A stretch of 64,000 nucleotides of DNA from Mogibacterium sp. (GTDB lineage: Bacteria > Bacillota > Clostridia > Peptostreptococcales > Anaerovoracaceae), in assembly GCA_017515425.1 (NCBI GenBank), contig JAFWFU010000038.1, positions 1 to 64,000 on the forward strand. The letters run 5' to 3'. Shown in pieces: positions 36,614-45,110 of the stretch. The notes beneath the pieces were generated by a model. That model saw only the letters and a program-made list of their open reading frames with translations. It had not been told where the DNA came from and ran no database searches. The position numbers and the translations under genes were made by a program. Each line of letters opens with the position of its first letter. Position 1 is the stretch's first letter.

Positions 36614-36642
36614 ATTTTACCATATAAGCGATTTTTATGCAA
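36614..36642 (-). promoter_or_regulatory. sigma70-type promoter for gyrB
   Basis: Minus-strand TTGCAT (36637-36642) and TAAAAT (36614-36619) are exactly 17 bases apart. The leader to the gyrB ATG would be about 75 bases. Confidence 0.65.
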
Positions 36643-36783
36643 GTTTTCCCACAATATATAGTATTTTTTAAAAAATCCCTTAAATCGGAAATTTTCTGCG
36701 ATTTTTATGTATGCCGCGCCCGAAGCCCGCTGATTCCATGTTCTACAGGCACTCGTGAAACAGCTCGCGGAATAATAAGATTT

Positions 36784-38121
36784 TTAGTATTTATCTACTC
36801 GTGTGACGCTGCCCTCCTCTATGCGAAAGAGGGTGCCGCCTCGCAGGGAGCTCGCGACCTCGCTCGCGAGCTCGGCGGACGTGATGAAGAGCTGGACGTC
36901 GTCTATCTCGCTGATGAGGAATCTCTGCCTCCCGGGGTCCAGCTCTGAAAGCACGTCGTCCAGCAGCAGCACGGGCGCCTCGCCCAACATCTGCCTCGCT
37001 ATTCTGATTTCGGCGAGCTTGAGAGAGAGGGCGATCGTGCGCTGCTGACCCTGCGAGCCATATCTTTTGGCGTCGTTTCCGTTTATATGGAATTCAATAT
37101 CGTCCCTATGCGGTCCCAGCGTTGCGCTTCCGCTATACACGTCCCTGTCCCTATTATGCTTTATCTGACTGAAAAGGATTTCCCTCCCCTCGGATGCGGT
37201 CACGAAATCACAGGCGGTCTTATAGGTGATTTCGAGCTGCTCTCGGCTGCCCGAAATATTTCGCATAATCTCGGAAGCCTCCGCCGAGAGCATATCTACG
37301 AACTCCATTCTGTACCTGATAAGTTCGTAGCCCGCATCCGCAAGCTGCCTGTCATAGATGTCCAGCAAGTCCTCATTGTAGCGGCGGCTGTTATCAAAAG
37401 GGTTCCTCAAAGCTGTTGAACTGCCTCTCGTACCATCGCCGATTGAGCCGCCGCCCTGTGCCCCTGCATTTGCACTCAGGCTCTTGTCGCCGTCCACTGC
37501 TCCATCTCCTGAACCCGAGCCAATTAAACCGCCATCTGCCGCGCTTCCGCCGTAATTCTGTATATCGTTGAGCACGAGGTTGTCGGCGCGCGTGAAGGTC
37601 TTCTTCCTTATATTAAAGAAGCCCTTCAGCAGTGCGTTCTTCTCCTTCAAAGCCTCATTATACCGACGCAACTGCTCATAATACCGCGGCCTCATCTGAG
37701 AAAGCTCGCGGTTTATGAACGCGCGCCGCTTCTCCGGGCTGTCCTTGATAATGCGAAGATCCTCCGGCGTAAACACGATAACAACGACTGTATTCAGCAA
37801 ATCCGCCGTCCTCTTCACAGCCTTGCCGTCCTTCTGAATCATCTTTTTCCCGTCAGACCTCAGCGTGATATTTATATTCTTCTCTATCTCCTCGCTCTCC
37901 ACATAGGCGCTCACCCGCCCCGTCTTTTTGCCGAAGCCAATCATATCCGCCGAATTATTCGTCCTAAACGACCGCGCAAAAGCCGTCATATAAATCGCCT
38001 CAACGAGATTTGTCTTGCCCTGAGCATTTTCGCCGACGATAATATTTCGGCTCCCGTCAAAGTCGATTTCGAGGTTTGTGTAATTCCTGAAATTTTCCAA
38101 TACTAAAGAGTTTATTTTCAT
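36784..38121 (-). CDS. recF: DNA replication/repair protein RecF with a low-complexity insert
   Basis: This 445-residue SMC-like ATPase loads RecA at gaps. Walker A is GENAQGKTN (about residues 30-38), with FTPEDL and KRRAFINREL next. The signature SQGQQRTIALSLKLAE and Walker B LLLDDVLSELD lie near the C-terminus. RecF is normally about 360-370 residues. Here residues about 168-248 hold an extra Gly/Ser/Ala/Asp-rich segment between KNALLK and LLDIYDRQL. The gene ends 249 bases before gyrB. No ribosome site is seen, and a -10-like box lies about seven bases before the ATG, so the message may be leaderless. dnaA and dnaN are not adjacent. Confidence 0.93.
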   Translation of the reverse strand: MKINSLVLENFRNYTNLEIDFDGSRNIIVGENAQGKTNLVEAIYMTAFARSFRTNNSADMIGFGKKTGRVSAYVESEEIEKNINITLRSDGKKMIQKDGKAVKRTADLLNTVVVIVFTPEDLRIIKDSPEKRRAFINRELSQMRPRYYEQLRRYNEALKEKNALLKGFFNIRKKTFTRADNLVLNDIQNYGGSAADGGLIGSGSGDGAVDGDKSLSANAGAQGGGSIGDGTRGSSTALRNPFDNSRRYNEDLLDIYDRQLADAGYELIRYRMEFVDMLSAEASEIMRNISGSREQLEITYKTACDFVTASEGREILFSQIKHNRDRDVYSGSATLGPHRDDIEFHINGNDAKRYGSQGQQRTIALSLKLAEIRIARQMLGEAPVLLLDDVLSELDPGRQRFLISEIDDVQLFITSAELASEVASSLRGGTLFRIEEGSVTRVDKY

Positions 38122-38127
38122 GTAAAC

Positions 38128-38156
38128 ATTGTATCATAGCTTTAATATGTTATCAT
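38128..38156. promoter_or_regulatory. overlapping face-to-face promoters between recF and the small envelope gene
   Basis: Plus strand: TTGTAT (38129-38134), 16 bases, TATCAT (38151-38156). Minus strand: ATGATA (38151-38156), 17 bases, TACAAT (38128-38133). Each strand's -10 is the other's -35, so polymerase could fire only one way at a time. Confidence 0.4.
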
Positions 38157-38197
38157 TAGGGAAACAGTGTTGATTTACATAAGAAACGGAGTGAGAA

Positions 38198-38713
38198 ATG
38201 AACAACAAAAGAGGCGGAATCGGAGTAAAGATTTTGCTCGTGCTGGTGCTAATGCTTCTTTCGGCAGGCGGCGGTGCCTATGGCTATCGCGTTATGGATG
38301 GTAAGCTTGCCGTCCGCGAGGCTCAGAAAATGGTAAAGGGCGTAGAGGTTTCTGACTATGATACGGAAGAGGCTGCCAAGGTTCAGGTCTATGTCGAAAA
38401 GATTACAAAGGACCTTGAGACCGTTCGCACGCGCAAGGAAGCCTATGAGATTATGGACGAGTTCAAAGATGATATATCCGAGATTCAGACCAAGGCTGAG
38501 AAGGAGCTCGAAGCAGCCAAGAGAGAGGCTGAGCAGGCGAGAAATGCCAATAATAACGGAAGTAATACAGGCAATTCGAATAATTCCGACGCCAATGCAG
38601 GTGACGGGAGCGACAACGGCTATAAGAGCAACAATCTCTCAAACGCCGAGGACGGGAGCGAGAATTCCGGCGGACTGCTTAATAATCTGTTCGGCAGTGG
38701 AAATGACAACTAA
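38198..38713 (+). CDS. signal-anchored coiled-coil protein with Asn-rich tail
   Basis: A 171-residue protein with an N-terminal hydrophobic anchor (about residues 9-30), a charged helical region (about 35-110, Glu/Lys rich and likely coiled coil) and an Asn/Ser/Gly-rich low-complexity tail. GGAG precedes the ATG. It forms a pair with the lipoprotein gene that starts 47 bases later and shares a terminator. No family is recognised. The design suggests a membrane-tethered envelope protein of unknown role. Confidence 0.65.
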   Translation: MNNKRGGIGVKILLVLVLMLLSAGGGAYGYRVMDGKLAVREAQKMVKGVEVSDYDTEEAAKVQVYVEKITKDLETVRTRKEAYEIMDEFKDDISEIQTKAEKELEAAKREAEQARNANNNGSNTGNSNNSDANAGDGSDNGYKSNNLSNAEDGSENSGGLLNNLFGSGNDN

Positions 38714-38760
38714 AATCCGTTGACCCCGTGCGAAAAGCCCTGAAAGGAGCAAATAATCAT

Positions 38761-39186
38761 ATGATAGAGATGAAGAATAGGAAAATCAGCGCATTTATAG
38801 TGGCGATAGTCTTAGTTGTGGGCGTTATGGCGACCTCATGTTCCGAGAAACCGAGCGACCTCGAGAGCCTAATCAAGCAGGACGAGACCGTCAAAAGCGA
38901 TATTGAAGCGGCTTCGGAAGCCACGGGTTTTAGTGTGGAAGTCAAGGGAAACGACATAATCTATAGCTACGATATTTCAATCTTAGCCGGTGCAGATGAA
39001 GAAACTCTCAAAGACCCGGAAATGCTGGAAACCTTCCAGAGTCTGCTGGACTCCCAGAAGTCCACATTTGTATCGCTTTGCAAGGAGATAGAAGAGCATA
39101 CGGGCTTCACGGGCATAAAGATTATATTCAACTGCAACTACGGCGACGAGGTCTTAGTCAGCCAAACCTATACCTCCGCCGAATAG
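38761..39186 (+). CDS. small lipoprotein (possibly DUF4854-like)
   Basis: A 141-residue lipoprotein with a signal peptide ending in VMATSC (lipobox cysteine about residue 26), then a compact alpha/beta domain containing FSVEVKGNDIIYSYDI and ending in GDEVLVSQTYTSAE. It resembles short lipoproteins of the DUF4854 type from memory; that assignment is tentative. AAGGAG lies 11 bases before the chosen ATG at 38761, and the in-frame ATG at 38770 is an alternative. It is the second gene of a two-gene unit closed by the terminator at 39240. Confidence 0.65.
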   Translation: MIEMKNRKISAFIVAIVLVVGVMATSCSEKPSDLESLIKQDETVKSDIEAASEATGFSVEVKGNDIIYSYDISILAGADEETLKDPEMLETFQSLLDSQKSTFVSLCKEIEEHTGFTGIKIIFNCNYGDEVLVSQTYTSAE

Positions 39187-39239
39187 CGGCATGCTTAGGT
39201 GTTATTCGCAGCGTGAAACACAATGTTTACCTATTGGTC

Positions 39240-39271
39240 GCCGCCTAGTTACATGAACTGGCGGCTTTTTT
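39240..39271 (+). terminator. strong rho-independent terminator
   Basis: GCCGCC-AGTT / AACT-GGCGGC stem around ACATG, followed by six Ts. It lies 54 bases after the lipoprotein stop. Confidence 0.88.
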
Positions 39272-39298
39272 GAATATTTTTTAAAACAATTTACATAT

Positions 39299-39328
39299 GC
39301 AAATAGGGGTATTGCGACCCCTATTTGC
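39299..39328 (-). terminator. perfect 12-bp hairpin, probable terminator of the large surface-protein gene
   Basis: GCAAATAGGGGT / ACCCCTATTTGC around a 6-base loop. It lies 89 bases past the stop of the minus-strand gene at 39417; the minus-strand sequence after it is A/T rich with a TTGTTTT stretch. Confidence 0.65.
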
Positions 39329-39416
39329 GTGTTCAGTTACAGAACGGTTATAACTCGGATTCTTCGTCAGAATCGTTCGTTAGCTTAAATAATGTAATTT
39401 TTGTTCGTTGTCATCC

Positions 39417-42400
39417 TTACTTAACTGTTACCTTCTTGCCGGCATTCTTCTTCGTGAAGATCTTCTTGTACTTCTTAACGAATTTCTTGTTGACCTTCTT
39501 GCTGCCGACCTTGACCTGTACGGTCTTGACCTTGGAGCCTTTCAGCGCGCCTTTTACGCTCGCCTTTGTCAGGGACTTGGTTTTTACTACAATAGTAGTA
39601 GCTTTGCTCTTCTTAAAGGCGTTCTTGTCGAGCTTCTCGATATTAGCGCCAAGCGTAACCTTTCTGATCTTCTTTGCTCTGAATGCTCCTGCCTGTACAC
39701 GGTTTACCTCATAGCTCTTGCCTTCATATGTAACTACCTTTGGTACGCTTACATTCTTGGCATTCTTAGCTGTCTTAAGGCTTACTTCACCGTCCCATGT
39801 AGCGCCAGGGTCTTTCGTGATTACATATACATTCTTAGCTACTGTAATCTCCTGTCCTACTTTCGAATCTAAGCTCTTAAGATTCTTTATAGCGTCTGTT
39901 ACAGCTTTTGCCGCTGCCGCTTTCTGCTCAGCCGTTGCTGCAGGGTCTGCCAATACCTTCTTAGCCTGCTCTACTGCCGCATCGAGTGCTGCCAGAGATT
40001 CAGGAGTATATTTGCTTCTGTCAATCTTATCTGCAGCTGCTATGGCGGTGCTTAGTGCTGCATTTGCTTTCTTGACAGCCTCGGCTTCTGCCCTTGCCTT
40101 CAGTTCAGGATTGTCTGTATTCTTTGCAATATCATTCCACACTTCGGCGGCTTTGCCTTCTAATTCTGCTGCCTTTCCTGTATCGCCATTATTCCTGGCA
40201 ATCTCCGCTGCCTTTTCCAGCTGCTCTGCATATGCTACTGCCGCTTCTGCGGTGACGCCAGTTGAGTTATTCTTCTCTGATAAAGCGCCTATGGCATTCT
40301 TGCTTGCACCTGCTCTGATTGCAGGATCATCAGTTTTCTTTCCAGCTTCATTAGCTGCATCTGCCTTTTCCTTAGCAATTGCCGCCTTGGCTGCATAATC
40401 CTCTGCTGCTTTCTTAGCTGCCTCTGCTGCCGCTACTGCTGCATCGGAGCCTGGATTCTTTTTTGCTTCTTCCCCAGCTTTGGCTTTTGCTGCATCATAC
40501 GCTGCTTTTGCTTCATCTGTTTTGGCCTTAGCGTCATCTGCTTTTGCCTTTGCAGTATCGTATGCGCTTTCTGCAGCTGACTTGTCCTTCAGCCCTGCTA
40601 CTGCTTTTTTGAGATTCTCCTGAGACTTTGAGAGGGCTGCAGCGTCTCCGTTTGCCAGTGCTTCGTTGGCTGCTGCGATTGCATCATTAAGTGCTTTTAC
40701 ACTTGCCGCAGACTTGCCGGATGTATTGATTGCATTTGCAGCTGTTACATCATTTGTAAGCTCTCTTGTAAGTCTCCCCTTTCGAGTTGCCTCAGGCCCC
40801 TCATTGAGCTGCTTTGCAAGATTATTTGCGGCAGTCTTATCTGTGTTTTTGCCTGTTACCGCCGCATTCGAGGCTACTCTATTTACAGCATTATGTGCGG
40901 CTTTGAGTGCTTCTTCTGCAACTTTCTGCTTCTCGGCATTCGTCGGTTCAGCTGCTGCCTCTGCTTCTTTTTCTGCCGCATAATCGATTGCATCCTGCGC
41001 TGCCTGCTTATTTTCTTCTATTACAGTCGCAACATAGGCTTTTTTCGTTTCCTTAAGCAGATCAATCTTTTCATCCACAGTCAGACTTGAATTTCTGTCT
41101 GCTATTTTATTGAGATTAGATTTAATCTCTGCCAGTTGTTGAACTTCCGGATCGCTATCAGTCTTTCCTGTTGCTTTCAGTGCATCGATCTTATCCTGTA
41201 TAGCCCTTGCCGCACCAAATGACTGTGTCAAAAAGTCTTTCAGTCTATCACCCTCTATGGCGCCGGTATCAAATTCGAGCATATCAGCAGTTCTGATGCC
41301 GCTATTTGTCCATTGGAACATTCCTTCCATATTTTTAACTTTTGATGTATCCCAGTTTTCCAGGCCCTTTATGTCTGCTATCTTGTGACAGCCATCAAAC
41401 ATAAGGCTCATATCTTCAACCTTGCCGGTGTCCCAATTTGATACATCCAGAGGATCCGCCACCAAATTATTGCAGTGGAGGAACATTTCCTTCATATCCG
41501 TTACATTTCCTGTATCGAATCCTGACACATTGACCGACTGTAATTTCACGCAGTTACCGAACATGCCCCTCATTGTTTTCACACTTGATGTGTCCCATCC
41601 CGATATATCGAGAGCTTCTAAGGCTGTGCAATTGTAGAAAAGATATTGCATATCGACAACATTTTCCGTGTCAAAGTTTTTCATATCCATACTTGTTATT
41701 CCACTGCCGCTAAACATGTTCGTCATATACTTAAGATTATGCGTATTCATTTTTTCGGCAACCGGCCAAGTAACATTTGTGAGGTTCGCACAGCCTTCAA
41801 AGAAATACGATAAATCTTTCACATTGCTGAAATCCCAATTTGAAAGATCAATACTTGTAATCGGGGTATTTCTGAACACTCCGCCCATATGTATTACACT
41901 GCTCGTATCCCATTTACTCACATTTATACTGCTCAGTCCTGTATGAGCAAACACTCCGTGCATTTGATATACATTACTCGTATCCCAATTTGAAATATCG
42001 CTCAATGTTGTCAGCTTTGGACAACCGTGATGAAGATCTTTAATATCATTTCCGATTTTTTCAAATTGCAAGTAGTGAAACAATCCATCGATTGCATTAC
42101 ACTCTGATACATCGAAATTTTCAAAACCCGTAGCAGCTGTCAAATTAGGCAGACCCGCAAACATCGATGACATCGCTGCCTCTACTTTAATGTCCCCCAC
42201 AACCTGAATTGTTTTAATTTGAGTGTCATATTCCATCCATGGCCAGGCATTTCTTACTCTTGCATATAGTTTATTTCTCGCAGCTAGTTCATCTTCTGTG
42301 CTTCCTCCTTCTGTATAGTCTATTTCCCACTCGCCGCTTTGTCCGGCAATAAGAACTTGCTTTGCACCTGCCTTTCCAAGCTCAAGCACACCGGAATCGG

Positions 42401-42554
42401 TAATGCGCCAATCCATGCCCTTGTATGTGCCCCCGGCAACATCTGCAGCATGCGCTTTCAGCGGCATAAGCATTGCGAATGCCGCAAGCATTATGAATAG
42501 CGCTGTTATGAATGCTATTCTACTGCTTCCCTTCGTGAAGGTTTTTTCTTTCAT
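39417..42554 (-). CDS. large surface protein with DUF285/BspA-type repeats, Ala/Lys helical region and basic C-terminal domain
   Basis: A 1045-residue exported protein. Its signal peptide ends at KAHA (about residue 36). Residues about 130-430 carry about ten repeats of the DUF285 leucine-rich-like type, each with a D-(I/V)-S-x-W-D-T-S-x-V core. Residues about 440-930 are Ala/Lys/Glu/Asp-rich helices, including FIVAR-like segments (SKYTPESLAALDAAVEQAK-like core), suggesting a stalk. The last ~110 residues form a very basic domain ending VNKKFVKKYKKIF, shared with the protease at 46953. AAGGAG lies upstream. It is a probable adhesin or surface display protein, like BspA of oral anaerobes. Confidence 0.88.
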   Translation of the reverse strand: MKEKTFTKGSSRIAFITALFIMLAAFAMLMPLKAHAADVAGGTYKGMDWRITDSGVLELGKAGAKQVLIAGQSGEWEIDYTEGGSTEDELAARNKLYARVRNAWPWMEYDTQIKTIQVVGDIKVEAAMSSMFAGLPNLTAATGFENFDVSECNAIDGLFHYLQFEKIGNDIKDLHHGCPKLTTLSDISNWDTSNVYQMHGVFAHTGLSSINVSKWDTSSVIHMGGVFRNTPITSIDLSNWDFSNVKDLSYFFEGCANLTNVTWPVAEKMNTHNLKYMTNMFSGSGITSMDMKNFDTENVVDMQYLFYNCTALEALDISGWDTSSVKTMRGMFGNCVKLQSVNVSGFDTGNVTDMKEMFLHCNNLVADPLDVSNWDTGKVEDMSLMFDGCHKIADIKGLENWDTSKVKNMEGMFQWTNSGIRTADMLEFDTGAIEGDRLKDFLTQSFGAARAIQDKIDALKATGKTDSDPEVQQLAEIKSNLNKIADRNSSLTVDEKIDLLKETKKAYVATVIEENKQAAQDAIDYAAEKEAEAAAEPTNAEKQKVAEEALKAAHNAVNRVASNAAVTGKNTDKTAANNLAKQLNEGPEATRKGRLTRELTNDVTAANAINTSGKSAASVKALNDAIAAANEALANGDAAALSKSQENLKKAVAGLKDKSAAESAYDTAKAKADDAKAKTDEAKAAYDAAKAKAGEEAKKNPGSDAAVAAAEAAKKAAEDYAAKAAIAKEKADAANEAGKKTDDPAIRAGASKNAIGALSEKNNSTGVTAEAAVAYAEQLEKAAEIARNNGDTGKAAELEGKAAEVWNDIAKNTDNPELKARAEAEAVKKANAALSTAIAAADKIDRSKYTPESLAALDAAVEQAKKVLADPAATAEQKAAAAKAVTDAIKNLKSLDSKVGQEITVAKNVYVITKDPGATWDGEVSLKTAKNAKNVSVPKVVTYEGKSYEVNRVQAGAFRAKKIRKVTLGANIEKLDKNAFKKSKATTIVVKTKSLTKASVKGALKGSKVKTVQVKVGSKKVNKKFVKKYKKIFTKKNAGKKVTVK

Positions 42555-42849
42555 AACTTCCGTTCTCCTTTCACATCAACCTTCTGTAACTACTGATAAA
42601 CTGCATTTACGCGCCACGCAAAAAACGCAGCCTTTCATGCTATCCACAATTCTAGCTTTCTGCGCTGAGGTTTCCATTGTTATCAACGGTAATACCCCCC
42701 CCATTTTGATTTTGCCGGAAACTTGTTAAATGCCTTGCAATTACTGCGTTTTGGCGCTCAGAACGATTGTGAAAATGATGTCGTTTGCCATGTTTATCAA
42801 CATTTGAGCCTCGCGGTCTTAATATTTGCTATTATGAAAAGCGGTAATC

Positions 42850-42887
42850 TGTCATCCTGAGCGAGCGAAGCGAGTCGAAGGATCTTA
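42850..42887. repeat. dispersed palindromic repeat, copy C
   Basis: TGTCATCCTGAGCGAGCG...GAAGGATCTTA matches the element at 61809-61844 in inverse orientation almost perfectly. It lies in the 42555-43023 gap, which otherwise holds no gene I can support; a poly-C run occurs near 42699. Confidence 0.8.
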
Positions 42888-43023
42888 ATTGAGATTTTTC
42901 GTGCAGCTTATGCTTCTTATGCCTTATAATATTGTAGAAAGATATATTGAATAATGCGGAAATCCGTATTGAAAGATGTAAGCGCTGGTGAAAGCGTCAT
43001 ATAGAAAAGGAGATCTGTATTAA

Positions 43024-43458
43024 ATGAATTCTGTCGATTTGATTAGGAATTATAGGTTCTGCTCGGAGCATTTCAATAGGGACGAATATCCCGAACTGTT
43101 TAAGCGCGTCCTCGCAGACCTCGAGATATATTTTGATGAGCTTCCGCATGCTGAGGCTGGTGTCATAAGTTCTATTCTGCAAAGCGAAGCGGACGCCATG
43201 CTTGATGATATTCAGTCCAATATGGAGAGCCATAGGTTTAAGTTCAGAAGAGAAAGCGTCCTGGCAAACGACCAGATAGTCATCTCTCTCTTTATCCTAC
43301 CTGCCGCAGCAAAACTAGGCACGCCCCTCTCTACAGAATTTGCCGAGAAGCTTGCCGAAACATGGGTGAAGCGTTTCCCGGGCAGCGTGATGAAGATTGG
43401 GGACTATGACGAAATAGTTGAAGGGTTTAAGTGGAAAATATCCCTAACCCTAAAGTAA
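43024..43458 (+). CDS. hypothetical cytosolic protein
   Basis: A 144-residue, mostly helical, soluble protein with no signal peptide or membrane segment. AAGGAG lies close upstream of the ATG. Its N-terminus (NSVDLIRNYRFCSEHFNRDE) and its compact charged helices do not match a family I recognise. The gene is single, converging on the amidohydrolase terminator. The strong ribosome site and balanced composition argue it is real. Confidence 0.65.
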   Translation: MNSVDLIRNYRFCSEHFNRDEYPELFKRVLADLEIYFDELPHAEAGVISSILQSEADAMLDDIQSNMESHRFKFRRESVLANDQIVISLFILPAAAKLGTPLSTEFAEKLAETWVKRFPGSVMKIGDYDEIVEGFKWKISLTLK

Positions 43459-43560
43459 ACAGACAATTAGGCTCTTGCGATTAGGCTTTTGCCCATGACT
43501 GCAAAGAACTCTCCCTCTTAGACGGCAAATCCAACGCTTTTGATAGCAAAAAAGGAAAAA

Positions 43561-43597
43561 GCCTGCTCAAAGCGAATCTTTTTCACCCCGAGCAGAC
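43561..43597 (-). terminator. rho-independent terminator of the amidohydrolase gene
   Basis: On the minus strand GTCTGCTC pairs with GAGCAGGC, followed by TTTTTCCTTTTTT. It is 57 bases past the stop. Confidence 0.75.
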
Positions 43598-43653
43598 ATT
43601 TTTCCGAGAGAGTTTATTTCTAATCAAGTTTACTCTTAAACAGTTCTGAATCC

Positions 43654-45006
43654 CTATCCCAAATACCGTTTCAGCTCTTTTTCGGAGTCGGCGACGAGCC
43701 TCTCCTCATCTATTCCTGTCAGCCTGCCGCCCTCGACGACGACCTTGCCGTTTATAACCGTATAGTCCACAGGCATACGAAGTCCCACAGTGCCGAATAC
43801 GGACTTAGGGTCATAGCAGGCTCCGACGAGCTCTATCCTCTTCGAGTCTACCATAAAGAAGTCCGCGCATTTGCCGACCTCTATGGAGCCGATTTCCTTC
43901 TCCCTTCCGAGTATGCGAGCCGTTCCCATGGTGGCAATCTTCAAAAGGTCATAGCCTGTCGGTGCGTCATAGCCTGAATGCAGGCGGTGCATTAGGAAGC
44001 TGCACCTTATCTCCTCAAGCAGACTGTTTCCGTCGTTGGAAGCGGAGCCGTCAACGCCGAGTCCTACAGGAATATTCATATCCAGCATTTCAGGAATGCG
44101 CGCCACGCCCGATGATAGCTTCATATTGGATATAGGGCAATGGCAGACTCCCGTCTTGGTGTCGGCTAGGAGCCTGAGCTCCTCGTCATTAAAATGTATG
44201 CCATGCGCATACCAGACGTCCTCTCCTATCCAGCCTACCTGCTCCATATATTCGAGAGGACGAATGCCGCGGGTCTCCAGCATATAGTTTTCCTCGTCTA
44301 TCGTCTCGCAGAGGTGCGTATGGAGACGGACTCCCTTCGCTCGCGCCAAAACTGCGCTTTCCCTCAGCAAATCCTCAGAGACCGAGAATGGGCTGCAAGG
44401 CGCGAGAGCCAGCCGCTTCATGGAAGTGAAAGATGTATCGTGGTATTTGTCCACGAGCTCTTCGCTGTCCTTCATAATCTCGTCTATGGTCTGAACCACG
44501 GAATCCGGCGGCAGCCCTCCGTCTTTGACGGAGAGATCCATGGATCCGCGGGAGAAGTACATTCTGACCCCGAGCTTCTCCGCGGCTGCCGCCTGGGCGC
44601 CTATGAGATCCCCCGAGTCCTTAGGAAATACATAATGATGATCGAAAACCGTCGTGCAGCCATTCTTGATGAGCTCACCCATAGCCACCTGCGACGACAG
44701 ATATACGGTATCTTCGTTCAGATTTTTCCAAATCTCATACAGAGTCTTTAGCCAATCGAAGAGCTCCATATTCTGCACCTGCTCGAGATTTCTCGAGAAC
44801 ACCTGATAGAGATGATGATGTCCGTTGACAAGCCCCGGATAGCAGAGCATACCGCTGCCGTCGATTATCCTATCCGCCTCTTTCTCCTCGGAGCCGATAT
44901 ATTCAATCAGCCCGTCCTTGCAGTAGAGATTTACGTTTTCAAATACATTGTCAGCTCCGTCACAGCTCACCAATGCCTTTATATTTTTTACCAAAATTGT
45001 ACTCAT
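43654..45006 (-). CDS. amidohydrolase, 8-oxoguanine deaminase-like
   Basis: A 450-residue metal-dependent hydrolase of the cytosine-deaminase/atrazine-chlorohydrolase group. Metal ligands are visible in NGHHHLYQ (H63, H65), HTHLCET and YAHGIHF, with the catalytic aspartate in GVDGSASND. The run CPISNMKLSSGVARIP resembles bacterial 8-oxoguanine deaminases, which convert 8-oxoguanine to urate. SsnA-like or other purine/pterin deaminases are alternatives. GGAGGG precedes the ATG. It follows the second acyl-CoA ligase gene by about 105 bases on the same strand; no shared pathway is evident. Confidence 0.82.
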   Translation of the reverse strand: MSTILVKNIKALVSCDGADNVFENVNLYCKDGLIEYIGSEEKEADRIIDGSGMLCYPGLVNGHHHLYQVFSRNLEQVQNMELFDWLKTLYEIWKNLNEDTVYLSSQVAMGELIKNGCTTVFDHHYVFPKDSGDLIGAQAAAAEKLGVRMYFSRGSMDLSVKDGGLPPDSVVQTIDEIMKDSEELVDKYHDTSFTSMKRLALAPCSPFSVSEDLLRESAVLARAKGVRLHTHLCETIDEENYMLETRGIRPLEYMEQVGWIGEDVWYAHGIHFNDEELRLLADTKTGVCHCPISNMKLSSGVARIPEMLDMNIPVGLGVDGSASNDGNSLLEEIRCSFLMHRLHSGYDAPTGYDLLKIATMGTARILGREKEIGSIEVGKCADFFMVDSKRIELVGACYDPKSVFGTVGLRMPVDYTVINGKVVVEGGRLTGIDEERLVADSEKELKRYLG

Positions 45007-45110
45007 TATGCCCTCCGATTTTATCTGTCTTTTGCCTTGCTCTCGCTATTCCTCTGTCCTTCTACTCTTCTATCCCAATTCCTCTATATCTTCTTCGTTT
45101 CCACCTATTT

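Noticed and set aside
39718..40398. 226-codon plus-strand open frame rich in Ala/Ser/Phe
   Set aside because: Antisense to the Ala/Lys-rich helical region of the large surface protein, which produces long spurious frames.
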